Position numbers and translations under genes: made by a program. Below, one piece after another: positions 1 to 12,492 of a stretch of DNA of 64,000 bases (its first letter is position 1; the number at the start of each line of letters is the position of its first letter). The notes under the pieces were generated by a model, which was given only the letters and a program-made list of their open reading frames with translations, ran no database searches and was not told where the DNA came from. Location of the stretch: NCBI GenBank assembly GCA_027405735.1, contig JAPEHQ010000009.1, positions 2,170,001 through 2,234,000 of the forward strand. Direction: 5' to 3'. This DNA comes from Mucor racemosus (lineage: Eukaryota > Mucoromycota > Mucoromycetes > Mucorales > Mucoraceae).

Positions 1-762
1 TGTAAATGCCTATCTAAAAATTACATGCAACAAATTGAGGTAGATTATGATTTTACTTTCAGTAGTGTTAAAACCTGCACTTTTCAGTAATAATCCATAA
101 GCAAAAAAGTATAAAAGTATATACGCTATATAGCATTGCAAATTACAGAATTTGTTTCAATTTTGCTTTACTGATCGCCATATTCTAGAACAAATCCTTT
201 AAAGATCTAACATTCAAATTTACCGCTTGAAATGAGGATCTTCGATCGTGGATATCTGAGCAAAAAAGCAAGATACAGCATTGGTTAAATAATGAATATT
301 TAGTTTTCATCAATTTATTAGCATATTTGAGTAACAGAAGGAAATTTTTTCATTTTTTTCTTTTATATTTCTGTTGAATTAAAGCGCAATAAAATGCAAG
401 GGCGAAATACTGATTTAATCGAAATTGTGGTTTCAATGGAATCGTATCCATTCCATTTTGTTTTCCTAAAAACATCAACCTTTAGTGGAAATATTCAAAT
501 TTGAAGCTGATCCTTGGACCTAAATTGCATCGACGTTTTTTATACCGTATCACATACCGGGGAATGATCCGACTAAGTATTCTGAAAAAGCCAATAAACT
601 TAAATGAAAGTACATATATAATATATACACAGAAAACAAACTCGATTAGACTGTTAAAATTCTGTTATCACAGTTCGAACTCGACTGGAAGAACACCACC
701 AATTCAATATATGTTTGTAGGCAATAATCAGGCTTAAAACTTGCTCCATCAATTGTATACTC
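1..762. other. Non-genic stretch, nothing recognised
   Basis: AT-rich sequence with only short chance ORFs. A 78-codon frame at 501-737 has no recognisable family, no intron context and no repeat partner in the window, so it is not called as a gene. Homology to the R1 repeat starts at about 763. Confidence 0.5.
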
Positions 763-2340
763 CACAACTAAAAACCATCCAATATCATAGATACCGCTTT
801 ATGTTATTTTTATTATTGGCTATTATTTATTAACCATTTTATAAAATAATAAAATAAAGAATTGATCATGTCAAAAATGTGTACATACCTACCATCATAT
901 TAAATTGAAAATTAGTAGGATCACCATTCATTGAGATAAAGAGTTTTTGTTTTCGGGTTTGTATAGTCATAAAGAAAGGTAGGTTTTCGATGACTTTCAA
1001 AAATGTTTTCGAATGATTTCGTCTAGTATTGAGTCGGATTACGTTAAATATTCAAAGAAGATGTACCTGTCCTTTATGGCTAGTGACTAATGATATTTGC
1101 CCTAAAATGAAAGGATTGATACCAGAGTATAAGTGCATTGATCTAGTATCATCGACCAAAATCGACCTAAAATCAATTGTAAAAAACTAAGAACCAAAAT
1201 TGAGGCAGCAATTTTTTTTACCCGCAAGATAGATCCAGTCGATGGCTATTCTGTAGTTTTTGTTTCAGCAAAAAATACCCATTCTTTGTCGAGATAACCA
1301 AAATAATAGCTCATGTTGCAGCTTACACCTATGATAGCTGGGCTCTAAAATCATTCGAAAAAAAAAGATCGAAAAATGATCCAAAAAATAAAATCATTCG
1401 AATGCTCATGAACTGCAAAGTAACTTAACCTAGCGTATTAAATAGGTTTTGTAAAGTTTTAAATTCTGCATCCATCTATATAAAATTTAAATAAATGTTT
1501 CACGCAAAATTTTGCGCAAAATGCAATTGAAATTTTGAAGGTTTTTTGAAGATATACGTCACTTTTTATAAGCATATTTAAAATATAATAACTTGAGATG
1601 ATGCGCAACAAAATTATCTATCGATCGAGCTATTGCAAAATCTTCTAGCTGCATCATTCGTAGAGAAACCACCATTTTTGTGCAATTTTTTTTCTGCTTC
1701 AGAATTTGGGATGAGGGTATACAAGGGGAAAATGGACGCCAGAAATGGAGGTACCTTTTTGCACACGTTTTTGAGGATATCTCCACGCAAAATCAATATT
1801 TTGAAAAACTCTAAATTGGGTCTGAGAGAGCTCAATGAGCTGGATGACATGAATGCAAAAAAAATGTTGCTCAATTTAACCAATATTTTGAAACCTACCA
1901 TAGAAATGCCAAAAAAATGAAAAAAAAATAAAAGTGCTCAGAATTTTTTTATACTGAAATATGTTATAGAGCGCTTCAAAACAAATAAGTTTCATTATTA
2001 GAAAGTGTTAGTATAGCTTAATTTTTTCTAGAGATATGAAGCCTCAAAGTTTTCAATCGATTAGCAGTGAAATACGCGTAAAAAATTTGAAACATTAGCA
2101 CTGAAAAATTAATACCAACTGCAAAAAATAGGATATTTCAGGATACTTGTTTTTTGATTAAAGCTGAACATCTCAGGTACATTAGCATATAATGTTTTCC
2201 TGGTGTTATTTAGTAGAAAAAAAAAAATAGAGCAGTGATGAAAAGTCGGGCCCAGTTTTTTTTAGGAAGCAACAGCAAATTTTACCTGTTTTTGAGTCTT
2301 TCATGAGAAATAGAATAAATTTAGGAATAGGTAGCATAAT
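763..2340 (+). repeat. R1 repeat, left arm of a near-identical inverted pair
   Basis: The reverse complement of 10815-12390 matches this segment almost base for base over about 783-2130. The three overlapping ORF shadows at 1559-1920 are identical in both copies. Similarity falls in the inner 200 bp and fades near 2312-2340; the outer edge fades near 763. Diverged relatives lie at about 25.7-26.4, 38.6-39.2 and 51.2-52.4 kb. No transposase, terminal inverted repeat or clear target duplication was found, so the class is unknown. The 95-codon frame inside looks like a shadow because both strands stay open together. Confidence 0.85.
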
Positions 2341-3489
2341 ATGATCAATTCATATTTGTTTATAAGCGCCTAAGACATATCTTAAAAAATGTTTAGTATG
2401 GAGCTAATTATTAGAAAATGTGAGGTATTTCGAATTTGAACTTTTCTCGAATAGGCGAGCGCTCCAGACAACTGATTTCTAATAACTGAACTGTTTGTGT
2501 ACAAATAAATGTTTATATTAGTATATTTATGGGTAAACATCCATTCATTTAGTATAAAATCATATATTACAATATTAAATTTAAACATTTATATATGCGA
2601 TATAATGCGTTCTAATTTACTCTATGTATGCGCTTATTCATCAAAAAATTAAAGCTATTAAGTGAAATTTATATGAAAGAAAAAGCAATGTCGCCTTGGA
2701 CTACCCATGATCGGTTACAAATGGCTGAAAAAACCTAATCAATTTTATATGTAAGCACGCCTTTTTGAATCTGGGCGCAAAACTTTCTATTGTACGGTAA
2801 ATAACATTGATATGGAAGAAACTCCTGTGTAATAAGTATTTGCATATGAAAAAGTTTCAATTTTACTAATTACTGCCGTAGGATTTGGCTGCCGTTTCTG
2901 CTGCGAAATGCCTATCTCATTTTTAAAAAAAAGAGCACTGCATCATTATCATCATCATCATCATCATCAACACGCAAACCGATGCATCCCTCCTTTATAA
3001 TAGCATTGTACATAATAAATGAATATATTATCTGAATATCTTTTTCATTGCTGATATCAACGTTTAGTATAATTTATATAAAAATTCTTGTAAATTGATT
3101 AGTTTCCAAGGCAGGTAGCAATTTTTTAACATTTTTGACATTTTCGATCTTCAAGGTTATCATCCTTATGAACGCATGATAAAAGAGAAATATAATAAGA
3201 AGGTATGATTTTAATGAAACACGCATCAAGGTGCTATATTTTGAGTAAATTTTCTAAGCTATAGCCTATCTAGAATGCATGTACTGTGCAATCAGTGCGT
3301 GTTATTCAAAATCTTGTTGTTGTAGTTGATGCATATATAAAACTCAATATTATATTTGATAAATGTAGTTGATTAAGTTTATGAGAATGTAAAAAAGCGT
3401 AATATAAACACTGTCAGATTATGTGTGATTGTCAATATGAATTGTATGACACCATCTATATTATATAACTTTTTAATATACAAATTTAT
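2341..3489. other. Intergenic region with a CAT trinucleotide run
   Basis: About 1.1 kb between the R1 arm and the 3' end of the kinase gene. It contains a short CAT/ATC microsatellite near 2945-2970. No gene is supported. Confidence 0.5.
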
Positions 3490-4666
3490 TTATCTATGAA
3501 TTGTTACTACAAAATGAATAATGTGGTAAGTTACACGACATATATTACAATAAATTAGCAATGTTCTACCTGAATTAAATGATACAAAAGGATCGTCGTC
3601 GTCATCTGTCACTGGTGGAGTGGTAGGGGTTGTATCTTGGTTACTATTATCAGCATGTAGATCGAAACTAACGCTTTCTTTCAGACGATTGAAATGGATT
3701 GCACGGATAGGATTGTCTTTGTTTGGTATAATTGGTGGTTTCATGTTTCTTAGCAACGCAAAATTAATGGATTTGAAAAACGAATGCGATTTAACTTCAC
3801 TTGCGCCAGCGCGAGCTCCTAAACGTTTCTTTTCATTTTTACATAATAACTTTCTGATAAATGATTTACAGTAACTGGATAATCCAGGCCCACGATAGTA
3901 TGGATTGCTCGAGTAATCAGGGAATTCAACCGCTTGATTTAAAATAAGTTCAAATGTATCATCTCGAGTTGGGCCTTTAAATGGGGTATATCCACACTAA
4001 GTATAGAGTTAATACATGATAAATAATAGAGTAAACATTTCTTTATATTTACAATCATTTCATATACTAAAATCCCTAATGTCCACCAATCTACTGTACT
4101 TGTATGGCCATTTCCCCTTATCACTTCAGGTGCTAAATATTCTACAATATAATCAAATTAGTCCAAAATGCTTCAATCAAACAGTATGGTAGCACACCTT
4201 CAGTTCCTACAAACGAATTGGTTCTTAGGTTCATGCATGATCTTGTATCCAACATGGGTTGTCGCTATTATATAATACAATGAGAATTGCAATTTGAGGT
4301 GTTTTATTTCCTACTTACCGAAAATGGGGAATTAGGTTGTACAAGAGTTGGTGGAGCTGCAGAAGGTGATTGTATAGAGAGATCAAAATCAGATAACATT
4401 AAATGACCAGATTCATGTAATAGAATATCTATAATGTGGTTGAAATTAGTATTTTGGGAGAGATCTATACGATTTACAATTTATGTATTACTTTCTGGCT
4501 TCAAATCTCGAAAAACGATACCCATCAAATGTAGATATTCTAATGCTGCTACGACCTCGGCAGCATAAAACTTGGCCTCATTTTCCTTTAATATTCTACC
4601 AGGTCTATTCTGAAGTGCTTTCGAAAAAAAAAAGAATCAATACAACTTTCTGGATTAATTGATCCG

Positions 4667-4698
<32 letters not shown>

Positions 4699-5348
4699 CC
4701 TCGAAAAAACTCTCCACCAACACAAAATTCCATGCAAAAATACAAATAATGATTGCTTTGAAATGAATGATACAGAGGTACAATAAAAGGGTGATTGGCC
4801 GTTGATAAAATGGCTTGCTCTGCCATAGCTCGCTTGATCTTGTTTCTTTTAATCATTTCCTTTTTTGATAAAACTATGCATATATTAATTGAGCAAAAAA
4901 GAGAAAGAAAGAGGAGGTAAATTTGATTTATGTCTGTACCTTTCAAAGCATATAGTTTCTTGGTTTCCTTATGTTTAACAAGATAAACTCTCCCAACGTC
5001 ACCTTTACCCAACAATCTCACTTTTTCAAAATCAGTTGGGCCTACCTGAACACTATCTTTTTGCAATGTATAAGAAGATCGAAGTGATGGTCTTGGAGAT
5101 GTTGGTGTAGAATGTACTTGAAGTGGTGACGGTGGGGCTAAATCTTCTAATGTTGAATTACTTGAACTGCTGCTACTTGTGCTACTAGTAAAATACTCTG
5201 TTGTATTTGGTACTGATGCAACTCTTCGAAGAACGTTGTTATGTTCGACCGAGGAAATAACATCTAATGCTCTATTGCTCAATTTAACTTTATTTTGGAA
5301 TAATTTATCTGGTTGATAACATGGCGCTGGTGAAGAAGGAAGAGACAT
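3490..5348 (-). CDS. AGC-family protein kinase, Nrc-2/Fpk1 (flippase kinase) type
   Basis: Likely a serine/threonine kinase of the Nrc-2/Fpk1/Kin82 group, which in other fungi phosphorylates aminophospholipid flippases or controls hyphal growth. Eight exons are inferred; the first splices are 5348-4940, 4873-4700, 4617-4492 and from 4428. Spliced motifs in order: a Ser/Pro-rich N-terminus of about 100 residues, glycine loop [16 protein letters not shown] lysine in YALKVLSKKE, catalytic loop FRDLKPENILL (Phe replaces the usual His/Tyr), DFD instead of DFG as is normal for this subgroup, a long activation-loop insert, GTEEYLAPEV, and [12 protein letters not shown]. The AGC tail has [18 protein letters not shown] and ends FNSVTIHR after a last short intron. 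About 480 residues. A TA microsatellite lies in intron 2. The DUF4604-like gene ends 136 bp upstream of its start. Confidence 0.9.
4671..4698. repeat. TA dinucleotide microsatellite in kinase intron 2
   Basis: About 14 TA units lie directly next to the 5' splice site of the second kinase intron, so length changes would fall beside the donor. Confidence 0.9.
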
Positions 5349-5484
5349 TATGTTATATTTAGTTAGAAGAACAAGAAAAAGGAAGAAGAAAAATATCTGA
5401 TTTTATTTTTATACACTAATACGACACTACCCATTTTTGTGTGTAATTTTATGTGGTTGCATTTATATTTGATTGGTTGTAATT

Positions 5485-6025
5485 TTATTCATCATCTTGT
5501 TGAAACGATAGCAACGATGCTGTTGGTTTTGATTTTGATTTGGTTTTCTTCTTTTTCTTTAATGCTGGTTTATCAGATTTCTCGATTTCTTCATCAATAA
5601 TTGATTGTAGTTTACGTTTTGAAGAAGAATCTTTCTTTTTACGAAATAATAATCGTCCATTCTCATCAACCGCTGGTTGTTCAGTTTCTTTTGTTTCCTC
5701 CTCAGTTTCTTTTTCTTCTTCATCATCCTCTTGCTTTTTAAAGATTTCTGCATGAATAAATTAGTTGCCATGGTAACTGAATGTCGATCATTTCCTTTTA
5801 TTATTATTTACCTCTTCCTTTGGCATCTAATTCAACAACTTGTGCTCCATCTAATTCGTCATAATCTTCATCGTCTTGACCATCTTCATAATTTTCAAAT
5901 TTTCTAGTTGCTCTTTCCTTTTCTTGGTTTTGGCTTTTCATACGTGCCAAAAATGGCGCTTCCTTCTGAACATAGCTCAGACTATTGGATAGCTGTTTAG
6001 GTGTAAGATTCTTTTTTGGTGGCAT
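5485..6025 (-). CDS. DUF4604-like acidic/basic protein
   Basis: Two exons, 6025-5812 and 5747-5485, joined across a 64-bp GT...AG intron. The start is placed at MPPKKNLTPKQL rather than the longer frame beginning at 6064, because MPPKK followed by QLSNSLSYVQKEAPFLARM is the typical beginning of DUF4604 (KIAA1143-like) proteins. An acidic middle (EDGQDDEDYDELDG) follows, then a Glu-rich stretch, the motif DENGRLLFRKKK and a lysine-rich tail ending LLSFQQDDE. The protein is about 158 residues, low in complexity and probably nuclear. The function of the family is not established. It lies between two other minus-strand genes. Confidence 0.8.
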
Positions 6026-6457
6026 ACTTGAATAAATAAATACAACTGAATAGGAGGTATTCATTTCTTTACCGTAGAATGCAATCAGTCACGAAGACTG
6101 TTTAAATGCAAATGCATTTGTCCTTGATCTGGTTATTCTTCGTTTGTGTTACAATGGTTAAATACCGGTTTTTAAAGAATTTTTTATACAAGTTTACAAA
6201 AAAGTATAGAGCACGTTTACAGCAAAAAACATCCCCTGACATATCAGCTATAACATCATAATTTTCTTTTGTTCGAAATTAAGAATTGGAGCACTTTTTG
6301 TGATGAGATAAGGGGGGGGTTAGAATTTTCAGGCCACTTAAAAAAGAGCAGTAGAACAAATCTATAAATGTAAACATATTCCCAATCGTGTCAATATAAA
6401 AAAAATAGTTTTACAAATGCATATGTATTTAATATGGCATAATTTTAATTCAATTCT

Positions 6458-9400
6458 TCAAACAGAGCAATATTTAATCATGAGAATTTGTGCCAAACTC
6501 ATGGAACCACTTGTGATATAAATGAGGTGCAGATTATAAGCAGCTTCAGATTTAAGGTCAAATTCATCTTCCAACTGTTGTTCTAGTTCTTCTTCTTCTT
6601 CCTCAGTCAATGGCCATTTATATACATCTTCGACTGGTCGTTTTTGTATACGTCCATCGTCATTTTTTTTCATTGAGAGTACCTTTTCGTAATGAGGCAC
6701 TGCTAAATGTGTTAAACCCAATAAATGGAATGCACGACCAATATTGTATTCTGCTTCTTGATTATGATTTGATAATTTAGCATATTCGAATATAAACATC
6801 ATTCCCTACATTATATCATATCAATAAATATTACACAACGTGCTTACAGTGTTATATCTACCTGCATGATTTGTAAATGTCTGTTGTCTGATTTACGTTG
6901 AATAGCTGTATGTAATAAAGCCAAGCCTAAACTCAATGTATTTAAACGATCTTTTGGCGCAATTGCATAAGATCTCATAAAGAACACTATATATATTTGT
7001 TAGAAGCATCCATAAATTGATTAAAAGTGATTAAATCACTTACAAGATGCAGCAAGCGGGCTCTTGGATAGACTCATAAGATGTCCAAACAATGTTAATA
7101 GCACTGGATTTACATGTGTTGGAGACGATATGCCCATTTGATCAACATTGTGTGTACTTATGTTGGCTGTGGTATCAGCGGGTATATCATAAAAACGATT
7201 ATAATTTTGTTCGTTTGCAGTAGAAGGATCCACATTCATTGATAAAATTGCATCATTTAATTCTTTGATTTCTTCTAATGTAGTAGCATTGCCATCTAGA
7301 CCGTCTATTTCTTTGCGTCGGTTTGCTACAAGAGCATCCATAAGACGAATATTTCTCATCAAGTATCTGAGTTGAGGGTTAGAAGCATAGATATGAGATT
7401 CTTTACTGCCTTGATGAATTACAGCGATATATAATCGGTATGGATCATTTTGAAATCGATAAAAATTACAGAGCCAACGAGCGCCAAGTTGAATAATAGT
7501 TTCATGTGTACCAATAACACCACAACCTACCATGGCAAACCTGATTGCAGTCTTTTTTGCAACATCATGATAGAATACATTGGCATCAGATGCTTTCTTT
7601 AATATCTCATAAGCATCTTCTACGCGTCTTGTAATAGCTAATATGTATGCATATCTGATAAATACGCGAAGCCATTTATCAAAAGAAATACCACGAAATT
7701 GAGTTGCTTGAACTAATTGTCTATTCTTTTCCTCTTCGGCTTGATGTATTTGTCTTTCCTCATCATCCATTTCTGACCAAGGCTCTTCTGTTATTGTAGT
7801 TGATCCATCTTCATTCTTTATCTTGACTTTTCTTAAACGAGTAGCCATACTATGAGCTTCCAAATTGACATTATGACGGTGTGTAAGTGTTCTTCTTCCT
7901 CTTCTAAGCGCATAAAAGCCAGTGTATTTCGTAGATTTAGAAGTTGGATAAAATGCAGAAATTGTAGTGAAATCCTCCCAAGCATCTTGAGCATTGCGCA
8001 TATAATCACGCAGTAATGCCCTATCTGCTTGCTTCAAATTGGGGCCAATTTGCTCATCTAATTCATCTAGTTTTTGGAATGTACCCATGATTGAATAAGC
8101 TTTTTCTTCATCTTTACGTTTGTCATCGTTTCTACGTTGTCGTAAAAATCCATTTTTGCTTTGAGTGCTATTTTCATCGAAAAGAGATGCTTGCTTGGAT
8201 TTTTTCTTTCGATTAGCTTTCATTTCCTTTACTTTATCCATAGCCACAGTTGAAGCATCTTCTTGACGATCATCGTTTTTGTTTAACTCGGATTTTCTTT
8301 GCTTTCGTGCTTTACGACTCTCATGCATTACTATAATAAATAAGCACGTTGATTAAAAAGTAAAGACATATATATTAATAAACTATACCATATTCAACTA
8401 ATTGAAGAGCTTCTTCATCTTTTCCTTGCTCTTCATATACAGTGGCAAGTGACATCAATACGTCTACATTATCGTTTTGTTCCTCCAAAACTGTGTAATA
8501 TTAGTATATTATAACGAATCTTGGTATAATATCGTCATACCATTCTTATAAAATTGAACAGCAGTATCCAAATCACCAATTTCTCTAAAACAATCACCAG
8601 CTTTAATGATCAAATCAGTTTGGATTTCCTATTCAAATTTCTTAGTACATATGTTAATTTACTGTTTGGCTATTGTTTCTATACATCTGACACATCGATA
8701 ATTCTCTGGAACACTTGTAATGCGAGGTCAAAATGTCTTTTATCGTAATAAGTATATGCAATGTCTTGATGTAAATCAGGGTATGTGGTAGCAGGATATT
8801 GTAATAAATATTTGAAATGTTCCTACATGGAGTGTATCTTTTTTTAATATAAAAATGAAGCTTATTACTTGCTTTACTTACTGTGCCTAGTCTAACTTGA
8901 TTCAAATAAACACGACAAACACCCATTCTAACTCTTAATTCAATCGGAAACTCTGTTCTGGATTCATCATCTTCTAGATACTCATCATCATCATCACGAT
9001 CAACCCACCATGTTTCATTTTGACGTTTCTGAACCAATCTCAAACCTGTTTTGATGGTGTTTAAAGATCTTTTATAGTCATTTAGAATCAGGTACAATTC
9101 ACTCAGCATGTTTATTTCTGAATATCCCAATTTGTTTTTGAAATCATCTTGTTCTTCATTTTCATCTTCATCATCGTCGTCGTCATCTTCGTCATTATTT
9201 GTATGCCAAATAATAGCATCCTCATACAGCTGAATTGCTTCTTTGGTTCTGCCTTGACTACGATATATTTGAGCCAATTCATTGATTACTTTGAAATGAT
9301 GAGGATAGTGTTTTAAAATGGCTTTGAAACCTTCTGTAGCTTTTGTAATTTCGTCTAATTGTTTATAAAGAAAAGCTCGATCCCAAATAGCATCCACATC

Positions 9401-10247
9401 GGCAGGATCATTACTGATTACTTTGGAAAAACAATGAATAGCTTGACGAGTTGCATCGTATTCACTATATTCACATATATCAGTAACTATATACGCAAAA
9501 AGCTATTCAATAACTGACTTACATTGACTTTTGTGCCAATTCTTTCCATAAATCATTATCATTTGTCAATAGAGCAGCTGTCATTCGAAATTGAAGTGCT
9601 TTGTCTGCATTTCCCAGTTCCTCATGGACAAGACCCAATGTATTCCAAGCTGGATAAGCTTGAGGGTTCTCTTTGATCACTTTTTGTAAAAGGTCAACAG
9701 CACTACCATAATCTCTTTGAACATACAATCCATTGGCTTCACCTAGAACTCGTTTAACTTCGTCACTGAGTCTATACTCGCCTGCCATGATACGTTTTTT
9801 CGTCGATCCCTTTACACGGCTTAAACCAATACCAGAAGTCAATGCTAAATTGTTATCAAATTCTTCCATTTCTCTTTGAAATTCATCTAAATCACCAGTT
9901 TTCAACTTAGCACGCTTTTCAGTTGATTTATTGAGCATTTCACTAGAAACAGTATAAATTTATCAATTTATCGAGTTCATTTTTGAATATAATACATACG
10001 TTATTTCATCATCATCCACTAATTCATCGTCGTCTTCCTCCATCCACTTATCAAGTGAGTCAGCATCATCATCATCATCGTAGTTTTCATAGTCTTCCTC
10101 TTCTAATTTCACTTTACTGTCTTCATTAAGGTCCAAAACGATGCCTGAACCTGAAATTAGTTCAGAAACATCCATTTCTTCGTCCTCTGTTTCAACTAAG
10201 GAGGCTTTCTCTTTGCCTTTATTTCTGGTTTGTTGTCGATCACCCAT
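6458..10247 (-). CDS. TFIIIC TPR subunit (Tfc4/Sfc4, GTF3C3 family)
   Basis: Subunit of RNA polymerase III factor TFIIIC, which binds the A-box side of tRNA promoters and recruits TFIIIB through its TPR array. About nine exons: 10247-10000, 9942-9523, 9486-8882, from 8822, then small exons to 8391, a long one about 8331-7044, about 6987-6863, and about 6805-6458. Visible features: an acidic N-terminus with Asp runs, the family segment GEANGLYVQRDYGSAVDLL, several TPR helices (AYPAWNTLGLVHEELGN; FKVINELAQIYRSQGR), an acidic insert near residue 300, a basic linker, and a conserved C-terminus (AEYNIGRAFHLLGLTHLAV and EAAYNLHLIYITSG). About 1050 residues, as expected for the family. No sign of disruption. 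Confidence 0.92.
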
Positions 10248-10814
10248 TGTCTAATTGTTGGATTTGCTACAAACAAGCAAAAAATTCAAGGTTTGCTTTG
10301 CTACATACCGTCACGAAAACAAAAAAATGTAACCAGCCTTGCTTGTCACATTGAATTATCTGCATATACGAAACATTTAATCATTCGAACACTCTTCAAA
10401 ATCTTCAAAGTAATAGCTCTTCATTACATCAACACTCTGCAATTTACATTTAAATAGCTGAAGAATCTTTTTTTTCTTGTGAAATAATCGAAAAAATCTC
10501 ATAAAAGGCCTACAGTCTCACTTTTTATACATGATGCACATGATAAACGTTCGACTTTAAAGGATTTTAACGTAAGATCGAAAAAAGAAAATCACAACAT
10601 GCATCTTGAAATACATTGATAAATGCTTTGGATCAGTTCTTATATTTTTTGCGACCTTTAAAAATCCTTAAAATTAGGAACCATCTATGCAGCAAATGAA
10701 ATCTCTAAGGATTCACTATTTGGGTTTCAATCAATCCAACGAGGCTCGTAATAACTATTTTAGCAAACTCGATGCTGCTCAAACCCCTAGCTACTTGAAA
10801 ATACATAGCGCATT
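10248..10814. promoter_or_regulatory. Upstream region of the TFIIIC gene; no defined element
   Basis: About 570 bp between the start codon of the TFIIIC subunit gene and the inner end of the R1 right arm. It should contain that gene's promoter, but no TATA box or binding site could be assigned with confidence. Confidence 0.35.
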
Positions 10815-12390
10815 GTATGCTATCCATTTCTATATCTCGCGAAAAACTCAAAAACAGGTAAAATTTGCTGCTGCTTCCTAAAAAAAACTGGGTCTCATTT
10901 TTCATCACTGCTCTACTTTTTGTTTTCACTAAATAACACCAAGAAAAAATTATATGCTAATGTACCTGAGATGTTCAGCTTTAATTCAAAAATAAGTGTC
11001 CGGAAATATCCTATTTTTTGCAGTTGGTATTAATTTTTCAGTGCTAATGTTTCAAATTTTTTACGCGTATTTCACTGCTAATCGATTGAAAACTTTGAGG
11101 CTTCATATCTCTAGAAAAAATTAAGCTATACTAACACTTTCTAATAATGAAACTTATTTGTTTTGAAGCGCTCTATAACATATTTCAGTATAAAAAAATT
11201 CTGAGCACTTTTATTTTTTTTTCATTTTTTTGGCATTTCTATGGTAGGTTTCAAAATATTGGTTAAATTGAGCAACATTTTTTTTGCATTCATGTCATCC
11301 AGCTCATTGAGCTCTCTCAGACCCAATTTAGAGTTTTTCAAAATATTGATTTTGCGTGGAGATATCCTCAAAAACGTGTGCAAAAAGGTACCTCCATTTC
11401 TGGCGTCCATTTTCCCCTTGTATACCCTCATCCCAAATTCTGAAGCAGAAAAAAAATTGCACAAAAATGGTGGTTTCTCTACGAATGATGCAGCTAGAAG
11501 ATTTTGCAATAGCTCGATCGATAGATAATTTTGTTGCGCATCATCTCAAGTTATTATATTTTAAATATGCTTATAAAAAGTGACGTATATCTTCAAAAAA
11601 CCTTCAAAATTTCAATTGCATTTTGCGCAAAATTTTGCGTGAAACATTTATTTAAATTTTATATAGATGGATGCAGAATTTAAAACTTTACAAAACCTAT
11701 TTAATACGCTAGGTTAAGTTACTTTGCAGTTCATGAGCATTCGAATGATTTTATTTTTTGGATCATTTTTCGATCTTTTTTTTTCGAATGATTTTAGAGC
11801 CCAGCTATCATAGGTGTAAGCTGCAACATGAGCTATTATTTTGGTTATCTCGACAAAGAATGGGTATTTTTTGCTGAAACAAAAACTACAGAATAGCCAT
11901 CGACTGGATCTATCTTGCGGGTAAAAAAAATTGCTGCCTCAATTTTGGTTCTTAGTTTTTTACAATTGATTTTAGGTCGATTTTGGTCGATGATACTAGA
12001 TCAATGCACTTATACTCTGGTATCAATCCTTTCATTTTAGGGCAAATATCATTAGTCACTAGCCATAAAGGACAGGTACATCTTCTTTGAATATTTAACG
12101 TAATCCGACTCAATACTAGACGAAATCATTCGAAAACATTTTTGAAAGTCATCGAAAACCTACCTTTCTTTATGACTATACAAACCCGAAAACAAAAACT
12201 CTTTATCTCAATGAATGGTGATCCTACTAATTTTCAATTTAATATGATGGTAGGTATGTACACATTTTTGACATGATCAATTCTTTATTTTATTATTTTA
12301 TAAAATGGTTAATAAATAATAGCCAATAATAAAAATAACATAAAAATGGTATCTATGATACTGGCTGGTTTTTAGCTATGGATTTTTGGT
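10815..12390 (-). repeat. R1 repeat, right arm of the inverted pair
   Basis: Reverse-complement partner of 763-2340. It ends less than 100 bp beyond the stop codon of the Pff1-like gene. Both arms point the same end inward, towards the three enclosed genes. Near identity over more than 1.2 kb implies recent duplication, gene conversion or inversion recombination. Confidence 0.85.
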
Positions 12391-12492
12391 CCCAAACTCA
12401 AAATAAGCATTCAGAAAAATGTATGAATTAAAAAAGTAAGATGCCAATTTGAGTTGTTGATTTGTTATTTATTAAAGTATTAAGAAATGATT

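Noticed and set aside
1559..1920. Identical 75- and 95-codon frames in both R1 arms as a conserved gene
   Set aside because: The arms are nearly identical as DNA, so frames on both strands are preserved together. No family, start context or third copy with an open frame supports coding.
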